Shown here in pieces: positions 7,575 through 18,919 of a DNA stretch of 64,000 nt. How positions within the stretch are numbered: the stretch's first letter is position 1; each line of letters starts with the position of its first letter. Source of the stretch: Algoriphagus zhangzhouensis (GTDB lineage: Bacteria > Bacteroidota > Bacteroidia > Cytophagales > Cyclobacteriaceae); contig NZ_FRXN01000003.1 in NCBI RefSeq assembly GCF_900148515.1, forward strand, positions 290,757 through 354,756, given 5' to 3'. The notes beneath the pieces were generated by a model, which was not told the origin of the DNA, made no database searches, and saw only the letters and a list, made by a program, of their open reading frames with translations. Both the position numbers and the translations under genes were made by a program.

Positions 7575-8345
7575 ATGGGAAGAGTTCACCTTTTTGAATT
7601 TGAAGATCAATCTTGGTTTCCTGATTTTTTGAGAAACTATGGAACGGACTTTTTACAATTCCTCTCCAACAAGACGAATATGTATAAGCCGATCATTCCA
7701 TTGATTAGCAATATCCTCCAAAAACAGGGCATTGCTAAAATGATTGATTTGGGCTCCGGAGGTGGTGGTGGTTTGATTCGCCTCAATGAAGAACTTCTAA
7801 GTCTACATCTAGACCTTAAGATCATTTTGACAGATCTGTATCCCAATTTTTCAGCTTTTGAATACACAAAGGAACAAGCTAGCAACTTTGAATATTACCC
7901 AAAACCTGTTGATGCGAGGAATGTTCCTGAGGACTTGAAAGGTTTGAGAACGCAATTCCTGTCTTTCCATCATTTCAGGACTAAGGATGCGATCCAAATT
8001 CTCCAAAATGCCGTCAATTCAGATGAATCCATCGCTATTTTCGAAGCCCAAGAAAGAAGTATCCCGAGTGTTTTGGCTATGATCTTTTCTCCGATCACAG
8101 TTCTCTTGACCACTCCTTTTATTCGACCATTTAAATGGGGAAGAATCATTTTCACCTACCTGATTCCCATCGTACCAATTTTTGTTCTTTGGGACGGTGT
8201 GGTTTCGGCTTTCAGAACATATTCAGCGGATGAAATGAATCAGTTGATTTCCCAAGTGGAAAACCATGAAACCTATAATTGGGAAGTCAATAAGATCAAA
8301 TCTGGACCCGGAGTGATATTATATTTGATCGGTACTAAAAAGTAA
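7575..8345 (+). CDS. Class I SAM-dependent methyltransferase-like protein
   Basis: 256 residues. The segment at 57-66 (IDLGSGGGGG) is a glycine-rich SAM-binding motif I, followed by LTDLYPN, an acidic motif II position expected to bind the ribose. The second half contains hydrophobic stretches near 160-205 that could be membrane-associated, which is unusual for soluble methyltransferases. The polyglycine in motif I is longer than usual. No substrate can be inferred. The next gene starts 27 bp downstream on the same strand and may share the transcript. Confidence 0.72.
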   Translation: MGRVHLFEFEDQSWFPDFLRNYGTDFLQFLSNKTNMYKPIIPLISNILQKQGIAKMIDLGSGGGGGLIRLNEELLSLHLDLKIILTDLYPNFSAFEYTKEQASNFEYYPKPVDARNVPEDLKGLRTQFLSFHHFRTKDAIQILQNAVNSDESIAIFEAQERSIPSVLAMIFSPITVLLTTPFIRPFKWGRIIFTYLIPIVPIFVLWDGVVSAFRTYSADEMNQLISQVENHETYNWEVNKIKSGPGVILYLIGTKK

Positions 8346-8372
8346 ATCTCCCTACAAGAATTCTACCTCAGT

Positions 8373-9833
8373 ATGAAAAAACCAGCTATCATTATTTTCC
8401 TTTCTACTTTGATTTTCGGCGCTTGTCAAGAAAAGACTGAAATCAATTTAGGCGATGAAATTACTCAAATTGAAAACGGTCTTTTGACAAGCTATCGCTC
8501 AGCTTCTGATTCCATTACCCATTACAATATCTATGACAGAATGGACTATTATCATGTCCCGGGAGTTAGTATAGCAGTGGTAGAAAACGGAGAAATCAAA
8601 TGGGCTAAAGGTTACGGGATAGCCGATACGGAAACAGGCAAAGAAGTAGATCCTACTACCCTTTTTCAAGCCGGATCAATCAGCAAACCAGTTGCTGCTT
8701 TGGGAGCCTTAAAATTGATGGAAGAAGGAAAATTGGATCTGGATCAAAATGTAAATGACTATCTGCAAGGTTATCAGGTTGCGGAAAATGAATTCACCTC
8801 CGAGGAAAAAGTCACTGTACGAAGGTTACTGACTCATTCTGCAGGGACCACAGTGCACGGATTCCCAGGCTATTCCCAAACAGACACATTTCCTACAGTC
8901 ATCGAAGTACTGAATGGAGATGGAAATACTCCCAAAGTATGGGTTGACACGATACCAGGCAGTATTTGGAGATATTCAGGGGGAGGCTACACAATCATGG
9001 AAAAAGTCGTCGAGGATATTTCAGGACAAGCTTTGGAAGTATTTTTGGAAGAGCAAATATTGAAGCCGATGGGTATGACAAACAGTACCTACCAACAGCC
9101 TTTAGGAGAAAAATGGCAATCGAATGCCAGTGCAGCTTACAATAGACAAGGAGAAATCATCGATGGCAAATGGCATAATTACCCCGAACAGGCAGCAGCG
9201 GGACTTTGGACCACACCCACTGATTTGGCAAAATATTGCATAGAAATCCAAAACATCAAATCAGGGAAAACAGATGGAGTGCTCAAAAAGGAAACTGTCG
9301 AAGCCATGCTAACCAAGCATCTGAATGAATGGGGATTAGGCCCAGCTTTAAGCGGAGAAGGTGACGATCTACTTTTTAGGCATGGTGGAAAAAACGCAGG
9401 CTTTTCCAATAATTTGGTTGCCTTTGCCAATAGTGGCGAAGCGGTTATCATCATGACCAATGCTGATCAAGGGGTTAGCCTGATGGCTGAAATCCTTAGA
9501 TCTGTTTCCGATTTTTATGATTGGGACATCAGTAATCAAGAAGTCCTCGAAACTATTCCATTGCCAGAGGAACATCTCCAAGAATATTTAGGTACCTATC
9601 TTTTGGACGAGCAAGTTCCTGGAATTGGAGATTATTTCATCGATGTGGCGATTGTTGATGGTAAATTTCAAGTGAATGATCCCAATAATGGAGAAGTAAA
9701 TATTCTGAGCGCATTGACTCCTGATAAGTATTTCGACCTCACAACCGGAAATCAAGTAAACCTTGAAAAAAATGGAGATGAGCTACTGATCATTTTTGAC
9801 GGCAGATTCACATTCCACAAACAAAAAGAGTGA
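8373..9833 (+). CDS. Serine hydrolase of the class C beta-lactamase family (lipoprotein)
   Basis: 486 residues. The lipobox F-G-A-C places an acylated cysteine at residue 18. The catalytic domain spans about 50-380: the nucleophile motif S102-I-S-K105, the Tyr motif in WRYSGGGY near 200, and an HGG motif in FRHGGKNAGFSN near 335, which replaces the KTG of true beta-lactamases. A C-terminal beta-rich domain of about 100 residues follows, as in many esterase, D-aminopeptidase or penicillin-binding-protein-like members. It is most likely a periplasmic esterase or peptidase rather than an antibiotic-resistance enzyme. Confidence 0.87.
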   Translation: MKKPAIIIFLSTLIFGACQEKTEINLGDEITQIENGLLTSYRSASDSITHYNIYDRMDYYHVPGVSIAVVENGEIKWAKGYGIADTETGKEVDPTTLFQAGSISKPVAALGALKLMEEGKLDLDQNVNDYLQGYQVAENEFTSEEKVTVRRLLTHSAGTTVHGFPGYSQTDTFPTVIEVLNGDGNTPKVWVDTIPGSIWRYSGGGYTIMEKVVEDISGQALEVFLEEQILKPMGMTNSTYQQPLGEKWQSNASAAYNRQGEIIDGKWHNYPEQAAAGLWTTPTDLAKYCIEIQNIKSGKTDGVLKKETVEAMLTKHLNEWGLGPALSGEGDDLLFRHGGKNAGFSNNLVAFANSGEAVIIMTNADQGVSLMAEILRSVSDFYDWDISNQEVLETIPLPEEHLQEYLGTYLLDEQVPGIGDYFIDVAIVDGKFQVNDPNNGEVNILSALTPDKYFDLTTGNQVNLEKNGDELLIIFDGRFTFHKQKE

Positions 9834-9919
9834 AAATTAATTTGAATGGTATTTCAGCATTCACTTAAAATATCTTTATTGGCAACTAATCATTTTTCAA
9901 AAAACTTGTCAATAAAAAT

Positions 9920-10399
9920 ATGGAAGAGAATACCACTTTTCAAGAAGAAACACCTTTAAAAAAGCCTTCATTAACGATCCCAGATACCTCCTTGCCCATA
10001 TTGGCTGAAACCAGCAGATGGGGAAATTTCTTGGCGATTTTAGGATTTATCGGAACAGGTCTGATGGTTCTTATGGGTTTATTTGCAGGCACAATTTTCT
10101 CTTCGATTGGAAGTGAATTTGGAGGAAATCCTTTTCAGGGAGTCATGGGAATATTTATGGGGTTATTCTATGCCTTATTTGGATTGATTTACTTCTTTCC
10201 GTCCCTATATCTGTATCGTTTTTCTGATAAAATCAAAAAGGCAATCATTCAAAGAGATTCCGATATTTTGGCAAACGCTTTAGAAAACCAAAAGTCCCTT
10301 TACAAATTCATGGGAATATTCTGCATAGTTTCCATTGGGCTATACGTCTTGATTTTTGTTTTTGCAATTCTTGGCGGAGCGATTGGATCCATGATGTAA
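9920..10399 (+). CDS. DUF5362 family membrane protein
   Basis: 159 residues. A polar N-terminus of about 33 residues precedes three or four hydrophobic segments (about 36-60, 75-105 and 134-157), separated by a charged helix with the sequence KIKKAIIQRDSD. The layout matches DUF5362, small membrane proteins common in Bacteroidota with no known function. It is preceded by the serine hydrolase gene (86 bp gap) and ends at the shared terminator in front of the convergent katG. Confidence 0.72.
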   Translation: MEENTTFQEETPLKKPSLTIPDTSLPILAETSRWGNFLAILGFIGTGLMVLMGLFAGTIFSSIGSEFGGNPFQGVMGIFMGLFYALFGLIYFFPSLYLYRFSDKIKKAIIQRDSDILANALENQKSLYKFMGIFCIVSIGLYVLIFVFAILGGAIGSMM

Positions 10400-10409
10400 A
10401 ACGAAAAAA

Positions 10410-10433
10410 GCCCCGAATTGCTTCGGGGCCTTT
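10410..10433. terminator. Bidirectional terminator between convergent genes
   Basis: GCCCCGAA at 10410-10417 pairs perfectly with TTCGGGGC at 10422-10429 across a 4-nt loop. A-rich sequence precedes it and T-rich sequence follows, so it can stop transcription from both the DUF5362 gene (plus) and katG (minus), whose stop codons lie on either side. Confidence 0.85.
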
Positions 10434-10454
10434 AAGTATATTCTAAACTGATTT

Positions 10455-12959
<2,505 letters not shown>

Positions 12960-13727
12960 ATGTTCCTTTTCTTCAAAAAAATCAAGAAAAAACTTATCGT
13001 TGAAAACCGAATCAAAAACTACCTGGTCTATGCCTTAGGTGAAATTGTCCTAGTCGTGCTAGGTATCCTCATCGCTCTTTGGATCAATAATTCCAGCCAA
13101 TACTATCAACTTCGTAAAAAGGAACAAACCTACCTCATTGGTTTAGAAAAGGAGTTTCTGATCACACAACAGAAGCTGGATACTCTCATAAAAATCAATC
13201 AAAAAAATATTCAAGGAGCACAGGAAATCGTCCAGGCCATGGACCAAAGGCCTATTGAAATTTCTGAAAGGCAATTTTCTAATTTGTTGTATCAGGCTTT
13301 GGCTTTTGATATATCCTTGAATTCAAATAATTCGCTTTTAACAGAAATTATCAATTCGGGTAGTTTGAAAGACATCACCAACCAAGAATTGAAACAATCC
13401 CTCACCACTTGGATGGCAACATTGGAAGACATCAAGCAGCAGGAAAGAGATCAAGAAGATCAGAGACAAGCTCTATTAGACTTTTTCAAATCCGATCAAT
13501 ACAGTTTAAAAACAATTTTAAATGAAGTCGGAGTACTTGAAAGCAATCAAGAAAAAAGTCAAGGTGGAACCGGAAACAATATGGATCTCTTGAATTCTGT
13601 TGCCTTCGAGAACGCATTATTGCTATTTATCTTTTCGGCGGAAGGTACAGATAAGTCTCACTACCTTCCATTGAAAGAGGATATTGAAAAAATCCTATCT
13701 CTTATTAATCAGGAAATTGAAGATTAG
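12960..13727 (+). CDS. DUF6090 family single-pass membrane protein
   Basis: 255 residues. A short basic N-terminus (FKKIKKKLIVENRIKNYL) is followed by one membrane helix at about 27-45 with the motif ALGEIVLVVLGILIALWINN, the hallmark of the DUF6090 proteins of Bacteroidota. The rest is helical and charged, probably coiled coil (about 50-90 and 145-175), and should lie in the periplasm. Function unknown. These proteins often occur as scattered paralogues; only one is present here. Confidence 0.8.
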   Translation: MFLFFKKIKKKLIVENRIKNYLVYALGEIVLVVLGILIALWINNSSQYYQLRKKEQTYLIGLEKEFLITQQKLDTLIKINQKNIQGAQEIVQAMDQRPIEISERQFSNLLYQALAFDISLNSNNSLLTEIINSGSLKDITNQELKQSLTTWMATLEDIKQQERDQEDQRQALLDFFKSDQYSLKTILNEVGVLESNQEKSQGGTGNNMDLLNSVAFENALLLFIFSAEGTDKSHYLPLKEDIEKILSLINQEIED

Positions 13728-13819
13728 GAAACCCATTTAGCAAAAGCAAAAAATTCATCCAACCACTGGAACTAAAACCCTTTTTTATTTGGCATTTTTA
13801 GGTAATTTTTAGCTAATTG

Positions 13820-13848
13820 ATTGAATTCCATATGGAATTCAATTTTTT
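13820..13848 (+). promoter_or_regulatory. Perfect 24-bp palindrome upstream of the GntP-type permease
   Basis: Bases 13820-13843 read the same on both strands (half-site ATTGAATTCCAT), followed by five T. It lies 93 bp after the DUF6090 stop and 27 bp before the permease ATG. It could be a terminator for the upstream gene or a dimeric-regulator operator in the permease 5' region; the perfect symmetry without a spacer favours an operator slightly. Confidence 0.5.
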
Positions 13849-13869
13849 ATAAATACTCAAAAACCCAAA

Positions 13870-15201
13870 ATGCTGACAATTTTCCTGATTCTAATCGTGC
13901 TGGCGATTATCCTGCTGGCAATAGTAAAATTTGACATTCACCCCTTCCTGGCTCTTTTTGGAGGAGCCATTTTATATGGGCTTTTATCAGGAATGTCTCC
14001 TGAATTAATCCTTCAATCTATTTCTGATGGCTTTGGAGGAGTTTTAGGTTCAGTGGGGCTTTTAATTATTCTCGGAGTCATGCTGGGGACTTTTTTGGAA
14101 AAAACCGGAGGAGCAATTGTCATCGCAGAAAAAATCCTCTCTTGGATTGGAAAGAAAGCCGTAAATCTCACCATGATGCTGGGAGGCTATATTCTTTCTA
14201 TTCCCGTTTTTGGAGATTCTACGATCATCATGATGAATCCAATTGCCAAGTCCTTGGCATTGAAAAGTAATCGATCCTATGCAGGAACTATGATTGCGCT
14301 GTCTTTGGGAGCTATGTGCTCTCACTCTTTGGTACCTCCTACTCCAGGCCCGATAGCCACAGCAGGTATTCTTGGTGCTGACCTGGGTCAAATGATTTTC
14401 TTTGGTTTCATTGTTTCTCTTTTGACCTTGATCCCAGGCTATATTTTTGTCAATAAGTTCGTTTCCAAAATCCCATTAACTCCAAAATTATCCACCTCGG
14501 AGGAAAGTCTGGATAGAAGGCATTATCCAACAGCTTTCCGCTCATTTCTTCCGATCATACTTCCTTTGGTTCTGATCATTTTAGCCTCTGTGGCCAATTA
14601 TCCCACCAAACCACTAGGAGAAGGGTCTTGGATCAAAGTGATTGAGTTTATTGGAGCTCCTGTCATCGCACTTTTGATCGGAGCTATCCTTTCTTTCACT
14701 TTACCACACAAATTCGACAAAAAGATGCTTTCCTCCTCTGGCTGGGTTGGGGAAGCCTTATTGATTGCAGCACCAGTAATTTTCATAACGGGATCTGGAG
14801 CAGTATTTGGAAAAATGCTTCAAAACTCCGGAATCGGTGATATGATCAGTAGCGGAATGAAAGATGCCAATTGGGGTATTTTTCTTCCCTTCTTGATAGC
14901 CTTCACATTAAAAACTGCTCAAGGATCCACCACTGTAGCCATGATCACAACTGCTTCTATTGTTGCACCATTACTTGGGCCTTTAGGATTGGATTCAGAA
15001 ACTATGAAGGTTTTGACGGCCTTATCTTGTGGAGCGGGAGCTGTTGCAATTTCTCACGCAAACGACAGCGGCTTCTGGGTAGTCACCCAACTTTCTGGTA
15101 TGACTATCAAGCAAGGAAACCAATCTCATAGCTTAGGGACACTGATCATGGGAACTGCCGCAATCTTGATCATATATGTAATCAGTTTGATTGTGGGATA
15201 G
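13870..15201 (+). CDS. GntP family permease
   Basis: 443 residues, highly hydrophobic, with about 12 membrane helices. It matches the gluconate:H+ symporter (GntP) family, whose members import gluconate and other sugar acids or hydroxy acids. Family-like features include the early FLALFGGAILYGLLSGM segment, the conserved IPVFGDSTIIMMNPIAK region, HSLVPPTPGP near residue 155, and the AQGSTTVAMITTAS and HANDSGFWV segments near the C-terminus. The specific substrate is unknown, and no gluconate kinase or dehydratase is adjacent. The start codon lies just after a perfect 24-bp palindrome. Confidence 0.88.
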   Translation: MLTIFLILIVLAIILLAIVKFDIHPFLALFGGAILYGLLSGMSPELILQSISDGFGGVLGSVGLLIILGVMLGTFLEKTGGAIVIAEKILSWIGKKAVNLTMMLGGYILSIPVFGDSTIIMMNPIAKSLALKSNRSYAGTMIALSLGAMCSHSLVPPTPGPIATAGILGADLGQMIFFGFIVSLLTLIPGYIFVNKFVSKIPLTPKLSTSEESLDRRHYPTAFRSFLPIILPLVLIILASVANYPTKPLGEGSWIKVIEFIGAPVIALLIGAILSFTLPHKFDKKMLSSSGWVGEALLIAAPVIFITGSGAVFGKMLQNSGIGDMISSGMKDANWGIFLPFLIAFTLKTAQGSTTVAMITTASIVAPLLGPLGLDSETMKVLTALSCGAGAVAISHANDSGFWVVTQLSGMTIKQGNQSHSLGTLIMGTAAILIIYVISLIVG

Positions 15202-15282
15202 TCAAATCCAAATCTTATATTCACATAAGTTGCCGATTTTAGGGATTAGCAGGCATTTTTTAAATCACCTTTCCAAATCCAA

Positions 15283-16500
15283 ATGAAAAATCAAATCTGG
15301 GAAAAGCTATATCTTGAATCCTCGTCATTGACTAGACCGGTGATGGCTGAAGGGCTAATACCTGAAAATCAACTAGAGGAATTCAAATCCCTTCTTTTAT
15401 CAATCATCCGAGAATTTCTTCGAAAAGGGGACCTGCATTTGGGACTGAAAACCTATATCGACAATATCCAAAGTCAGGAAATCCCAGAAATCATGGCTTC
15501 AAAACTTCCTCAACAAGATGAGACCTTAGAAAACTGGGCCTATTCAATTTTTGGGGAGCAAAAATTTGGAGTAATTCTGAATTATTTGGAAGAGTACAGC
15601 AACGAATTTTCTGAAAAAGCGGCCATTTTGATTAAGCCACTTTTAGAAAAAGCCGGTTTACCATTGGAAGGGATATCCTTCCTTTTCTTCATGGGAAATT
15701 ATGGATTCACTCCTTTTGGGATCCATAAAGAAAATGTAGGTGAAGAAGGGGTATTGTTCCATTTGGGACCAGGCGAAAAGCAATTCTATACTTGGGACAA
15801 GCCTGAATACAATGTCATTGAGCATAATTCGCAAATATTCCGCAACATCGATGAAATGCTCCCAGAAAGTGTTTCCTATAGTCTGAAGCCAGGGAATGCG
15901 ATGTTTATCCCTCATCAAGTTTTTCATGTAGCCAATACCCCTGAGTTTTCGATCAGCTTTGTAATGGACTATGTCAATCCTCCTATGGATAGATTTGAAA
16001 ATGAATTGCTCAAAGCTGCAAACGAGGAAAACCTGAACCTTCAAAATAGGTTTCAAAAGCCTTTACACGGCGACAGTCCATCATCTGAATGGGGACAATT
16101 TTTAAACCAAGAATCAATTCAAAAGAAACTTGAAATAGCTTTCCGAAGACACATTCTCAGTTTAAAAAGTAATGGAGGAATCAAAAGAAAATCAAAACCG
16201 AACTTTAGACTTCATCTTCCCAATGGAAATTTTATTATCAAAGGAAAATCCATTTTCCCAATTCAAATTGACAGCCAAGCCGACGGGAGCAATCTGATTT
16301 TTGCCAGAGGACATAGGATAGCATCCAAAGGACATCCAAAACTCTCTCAACTAATTCAAAAAATTAATGATGGCGAATCATTCAATCTAAATACAATCCA
16401 AAATTTATTATTTCCTGAATGGGACCTGGTAGACATTTTTAGCTTTTTTTCAGAACTACAAAAAACAGAAACAATTGATATTCAGCCACAAATAGAATAA
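15283..16500 (+). CDS. JmjC/cupin-like 2-oxoglutarate oxygenase-type protein (putative)
   Basis: 405 residues. The central part looks like a JmjC/cupin core: GFTPFGIHKEN at 141-151 supplies H148-x-E150 as candidate Fe(II) ligands (most relatives have HxD), GEKQFYTW at 164-171 resembles the G-x-K/R-x-W strand, and PHQVFHVAN at 210-218 supplies the distal His. The C-terminal 100 residues read like a winged-helix domain. That order resembles bacterial ribosomal oxygenases such as YcfD/RoxA, which hydroxylate ribosomal protein side chains. The N-terminal 125 residues are helical and unassigned. It has no signal peptide and stands alone between the permease and a small barrel protein. The fold call is moderate and the activity is inference. 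Confidence 0.55.
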   Translation: MKNQIWEKLYLESSSLTRPVMAEGLIPENQLEEFKSLLLSIIREFLRKGDLHLGLKTYIDNIQSQEIPEIMASKLPQQDETLENWAYSIFGEQKFGVILNYLEEYSNEFSEKAAILIKPLLEKAGLPLEGISFLFFMGNYGFTPFGIHKENVGEEGVLFHLGPGEKQFYTWDKPEYNVIEHNSQIFRNIDEMLPESVSYSLKPGNAMFIPHQVFHVANTPEFSISFVMDYVNPPMDRFENELLKAANEENLNLQNRFQKPLHGDSPSSEWGQFLNQESIQKKLEIAFRRHILSLKSNGGIKRKSKPNFRLHLPNGNFIIKGKSIFPIQIDSQADGSNLIFARGHRIASKGHPKLSQLIQKINDGESFNLNTIQNLLFPEWDLVDIFSFFSELQKTETIDIQPQIE

Positions 16501-16603
16501 ATCAATTTATAATCCACGTCTGTATTTTTAGTCAAATCAATTTTTAGTCCCTATTTTTATCAGAGGCCCAAAAGCTATTTTTTGATCCTAAAACCAAAAT
16601 ACC

Positions 16604-16891
16604 ATGATTATTCAGACGATCCGATTCAAATCCACTTTAGAAAAAATTGCAGTTGTAAAAGCTGCTATTCAAAGAGAAAAAGAAATGCTATTGGTCCCTG
16701 GCTTAATGCAAAAATACTATGTGAAGCCAGAGGAGAACGGGCATTATTCTGGGATTTTCGTTTGGGATTCGACAGAATCCATGAATGCATATTGGAAATC
16801 GGATCTGGCAGAACGATTTCCTCAAGACTTTGGTGTGGACGGGAACCCTTCTTTATTTTCTGAAGAAATTCTTTTCCAGCTTCGAAACTAG
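16604..16891 (+). CDS. YdhR-like small monooxygenase-type protein
   Basis: 95 residues: strand, helix, strand (PGLMQKYYVKPEE), strand (GHYSGIFVWDSTESM), then helix with AYWKSDLAERFPQDFG. This is the pattern of YdhR/antibiotic-biosynthesis-monooxygenase-like proteins, which form dimeric ferredoxin-like barrels. E. coli YdhR is the structural reference, but the reaction is not firmly known. No signal peptide. It is preferred over an overlapping open frame at 16582-16863, which has no recognisable pattern. Confidence 0.75.
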   Translation: MIIQTIRFKSTLEKIAVVKAAIQREKEMLLVPGLMQKYYVKPEENGHYSGIFVWDSTESMNAYWKSDLAERFPQDFGVDGNPSLFSEEILFQLRN

Positions 16892-16992
16892 ATCCATCCC
16901 AATTTGTCGGAAATGATTAGCTAATTTGACGGAAATAGCATCTTCCTTTCATCTTAGAATTTGGAGATTTGCTTAATATCAATTCAACTAAA

Positions 16993-17586
16993 ATGAGACC
17001 ATTAATTGTTATTTCAATGATCACCTTGGACGGAGTGATCCAAGGTCCCGGAGGTCCTGAGGAAGACACTTCCAATGGATTTGAATGGGGAGGTTGGGCT
17101 GCCGGATATGATGATGAAATTTCTGATAAAGTCCTCATGGCGGAACTTCAACCTGCCTCTTATTTATTGGGAAGAAAAACATTTGAAATCTGGGAAGCTT
17201 ATTGGCCAAACCATAGTGAATATTGGCCGGCGATAAACGAAGGGACTAAATATGTTTTCTCCAAGTCCCGCAATTCAACCGACTGGCAAAACACAGTTTT
17301 CATCAATAGTGTAGAAGAAATCAAAAAGCTCAAAGATTCAGAAGGCCTACCTATTCATGTTTGGGGTAGTGGAGAATTGATTCAATTACTATTGCAAAAT
17401 GATTTGGTTGACGAACTAAGGTTAAAAATCTTCCCAATCACCTTGGGGAAAGGAAAAAAACTCTTCCAAACTGGAGCAATTCCAGCTGCTTTTAGCCTGA
17501 AAGAAAGCTTTACAAATACCAAAGGACTTGTGATTCTCAATTTTGAAAGAGCTGGTGAAGTGAAAACCGGAGTAGCAGGAAAATAA
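16993..17586 (+). CDS. Dihydrofolate reductase-like RibD C-terminal domain protein
   Basis: 197 residues. Matches stand-alone RibD_C/YyaP-type reductases: N-terminal strand RPLIVISMITLDGV, YLLGRKTFEIW near 57-67, HVWGSGELIQLLL near 120-132 (NADPH-binding GSG), then DELRLKIFPITLGKGKKLF. These proteins share the dihydrofolate reductase fold, and most have no proven substrate. The start is the ATG at 16993; a TTG at 16969 would add eight residues that do not fit the family N-terminus. Cytoplasmic. Confidence 0.85.
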   Translation: MRPLIVISMITLDGVIQGPGGPEEDTSNGFEWGGWAAGYDDEISDKVLMAELQPASYLLGRKTFEIWEAYWPNHSEYWPAINEGTKYVFSKSRNSTDWQNTVFINSVEEIKKLKDSEGLPIHVWGSGELIQLLLQNDLVDELRLKIFPITLGKGKKLFQTGAIPAAFSLKESFTNTKGLVILNFERAGEVKTGVAGK

Positions 17587-17682
17587 GTGAATTCAATTTT
17601 CTAATCGATTTTGGCTTTAAATTTTGATAAACTAGTGCGATTGCACTATTTTTCAATTAATATTCAAAGCACTCCTTTCTTC

Positions 17683-18753
17683 ATGAGATTCTTCCCCAAA
17701 CTGTTTTTATTTTTCTTCTGCCTTTCCTATTCAATAATAACATTTAGCCAAGAGACATCCGTCTCTTTTACGGACCAATGGGAGTTTGTAGGAGTGGCAG
17801 TCGAAGAACCGGGATATACGATTTGGGGATCCTCTCCCATCATTGGTGAAGATGGTAAAACTCACCTATTCGTAGCAAGATGGCCAGGAGACAAAGTAGA
17901 TCCAGGATGGAGAACTCATAGCGAGATTGCCCACTACGTGTCCGATTCACCAGAAGGCCCTTTTACCTTCTCAGAAATTGCAGTAAAGGGTGATATTGAA
18001 GGATTAGGATTAAAGTCCATGGCTGATCAAAAAGCCTATGCTCCTCACAATCCAGCCATCCACAAAGTAGGAGATCAATATGCTCTTTTTTACATCATGA
18101 ATGATGGCATAGAAAAACATCCCTCCAACCAATACATCTGCCTTTCAGTATCAAAAAGTCTCTATGGACCTTGGGTAAAAGTTGGTGAAGATGGTGTTAT
18201 CCTCAAACCATCTGAGAATGAAAATTATTGGACTCACTCTGCCACAAATGGAGTAAATAATCCCGCTTTCCTACAACATCCAGACGGTGGCTTCTTTCTG
18301 TATTTCAAATCCGAAAAGGCAAAAATGGGATTGGCAATGGCTGAAAAACTGGAAGGTCCCTATGTTCAGTTACCTTTCCCTGTTTCAGCCAATGACAGAA
18401 ATATCGAAGATGGCTATGCATTTATTTATGATGGCAACTTTGCACTTCTAACAACCGATAATCATGGAATCTTAGAAGAAGGAGGAGGCTTACTTTGGAA
18501 ATCTAAAGATGGAATTCATTTCGATTCCTACGAAAAGGGCTTTCACCGAATCAATGATTACACATCTGTGGATATGAGTAAGGTCGCTGTTCATTACGGT
18601 TCCAAAACCAGACCTTATGCAAAGTTTGAGCGGCCACAGGTTTTATTAATTGACGGGAAACCAAAGTACCTCTATGTAGCATCAGGCACCAATATTTATG
18701 GAGGCCCATTTACAGTTTCTTATGTTTTGAAGAACAAATCAACCCTTGACTAA
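17683..18753 (+). CDS. Exported five-bladed beta-propeller glycosidase-like protein (GH43/GH117 type)
   Basis: 356 residues with a signal peptide (MRFFPKLFLFFFCL, cleavage near FSQE). The mature protein shows repeated propeller-blade segments, for example WGSSPIIGEDGKTHLFVARW, APHNPAIHKVGDQYALFYI, NNPAFLQHPDGGFFLYFKS and FERPQVLLIDGKPKYLYVAS. This matches the GH-F/GH-J clan of five-bladed propellers. Such enzymes cleave arabinan, xylan, fructan or algal sugars, and the exact family is uncertain. The ATG at 17683 was chosen because it begins directly at the signal peptide; a TTG 72 bp upstream would bury it. It opens the carbohydrate-related stretch that continues to 26.4 kb. Confidence 0.78.
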   Translation: MRFFPKLFLFFFCLSYSIITFSQETSVSFTDQWEFVGVAVEEPGYTIWGSSPIIGEDGKTHLFVARWPGDKVDPGWRTHSEIAHYVSDSPEGPFTFSEIAVKGDIEGLGLKSMADQKAYAPHNPAIHKVGDQYALFYIMNDGIEKHPSNQYICLSVSKSLYGPWVKVGEDGVILKPSENENYWTHSATNGVNNPAFLQHPDGGFFLYFKSEKAKMGLAMAEKLEGPYVQLPFPVSANDRNIEDGYAFIYDGNFALLTTDNHGILEEGGGLLWKSKDGIHFDSYEKGFHRINDYTSVDMSKVAVHYGSKTRPYAKFERPQVLLIDGKPKYLYVASGTNIYGGPFTVSYVLKNKSTLD

Positions 18754-18919
18754 GATGAGGAAACTGTATTCCTTTTTGGAATTAAACGTTTGAATTCTTA
18801 ATTTTTAATAGCTGACAATCAATAACTTAATAATAAAATAAACGAATATTTTATTATAATAATCCATTTCTAGAGTAGCTATTTCATTTGTCAACCTTTT
18901 TCCTTGTCAGCATCATAAA

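Noticed and set aside
8373..9833. Antibiotic-resistance beta-lactamase
   Set aside because: The KTG motif is replaced by HGG and a large C-terminal domain is present, as in esterase or peptidase relatives.
16582..16863. 93-codon plus-strand frame overlapping the YdhR-like gene
   Set aside because: Composition rich in Cys and Arg with no fold pattern; the other frame at 16604 has a clear family match.
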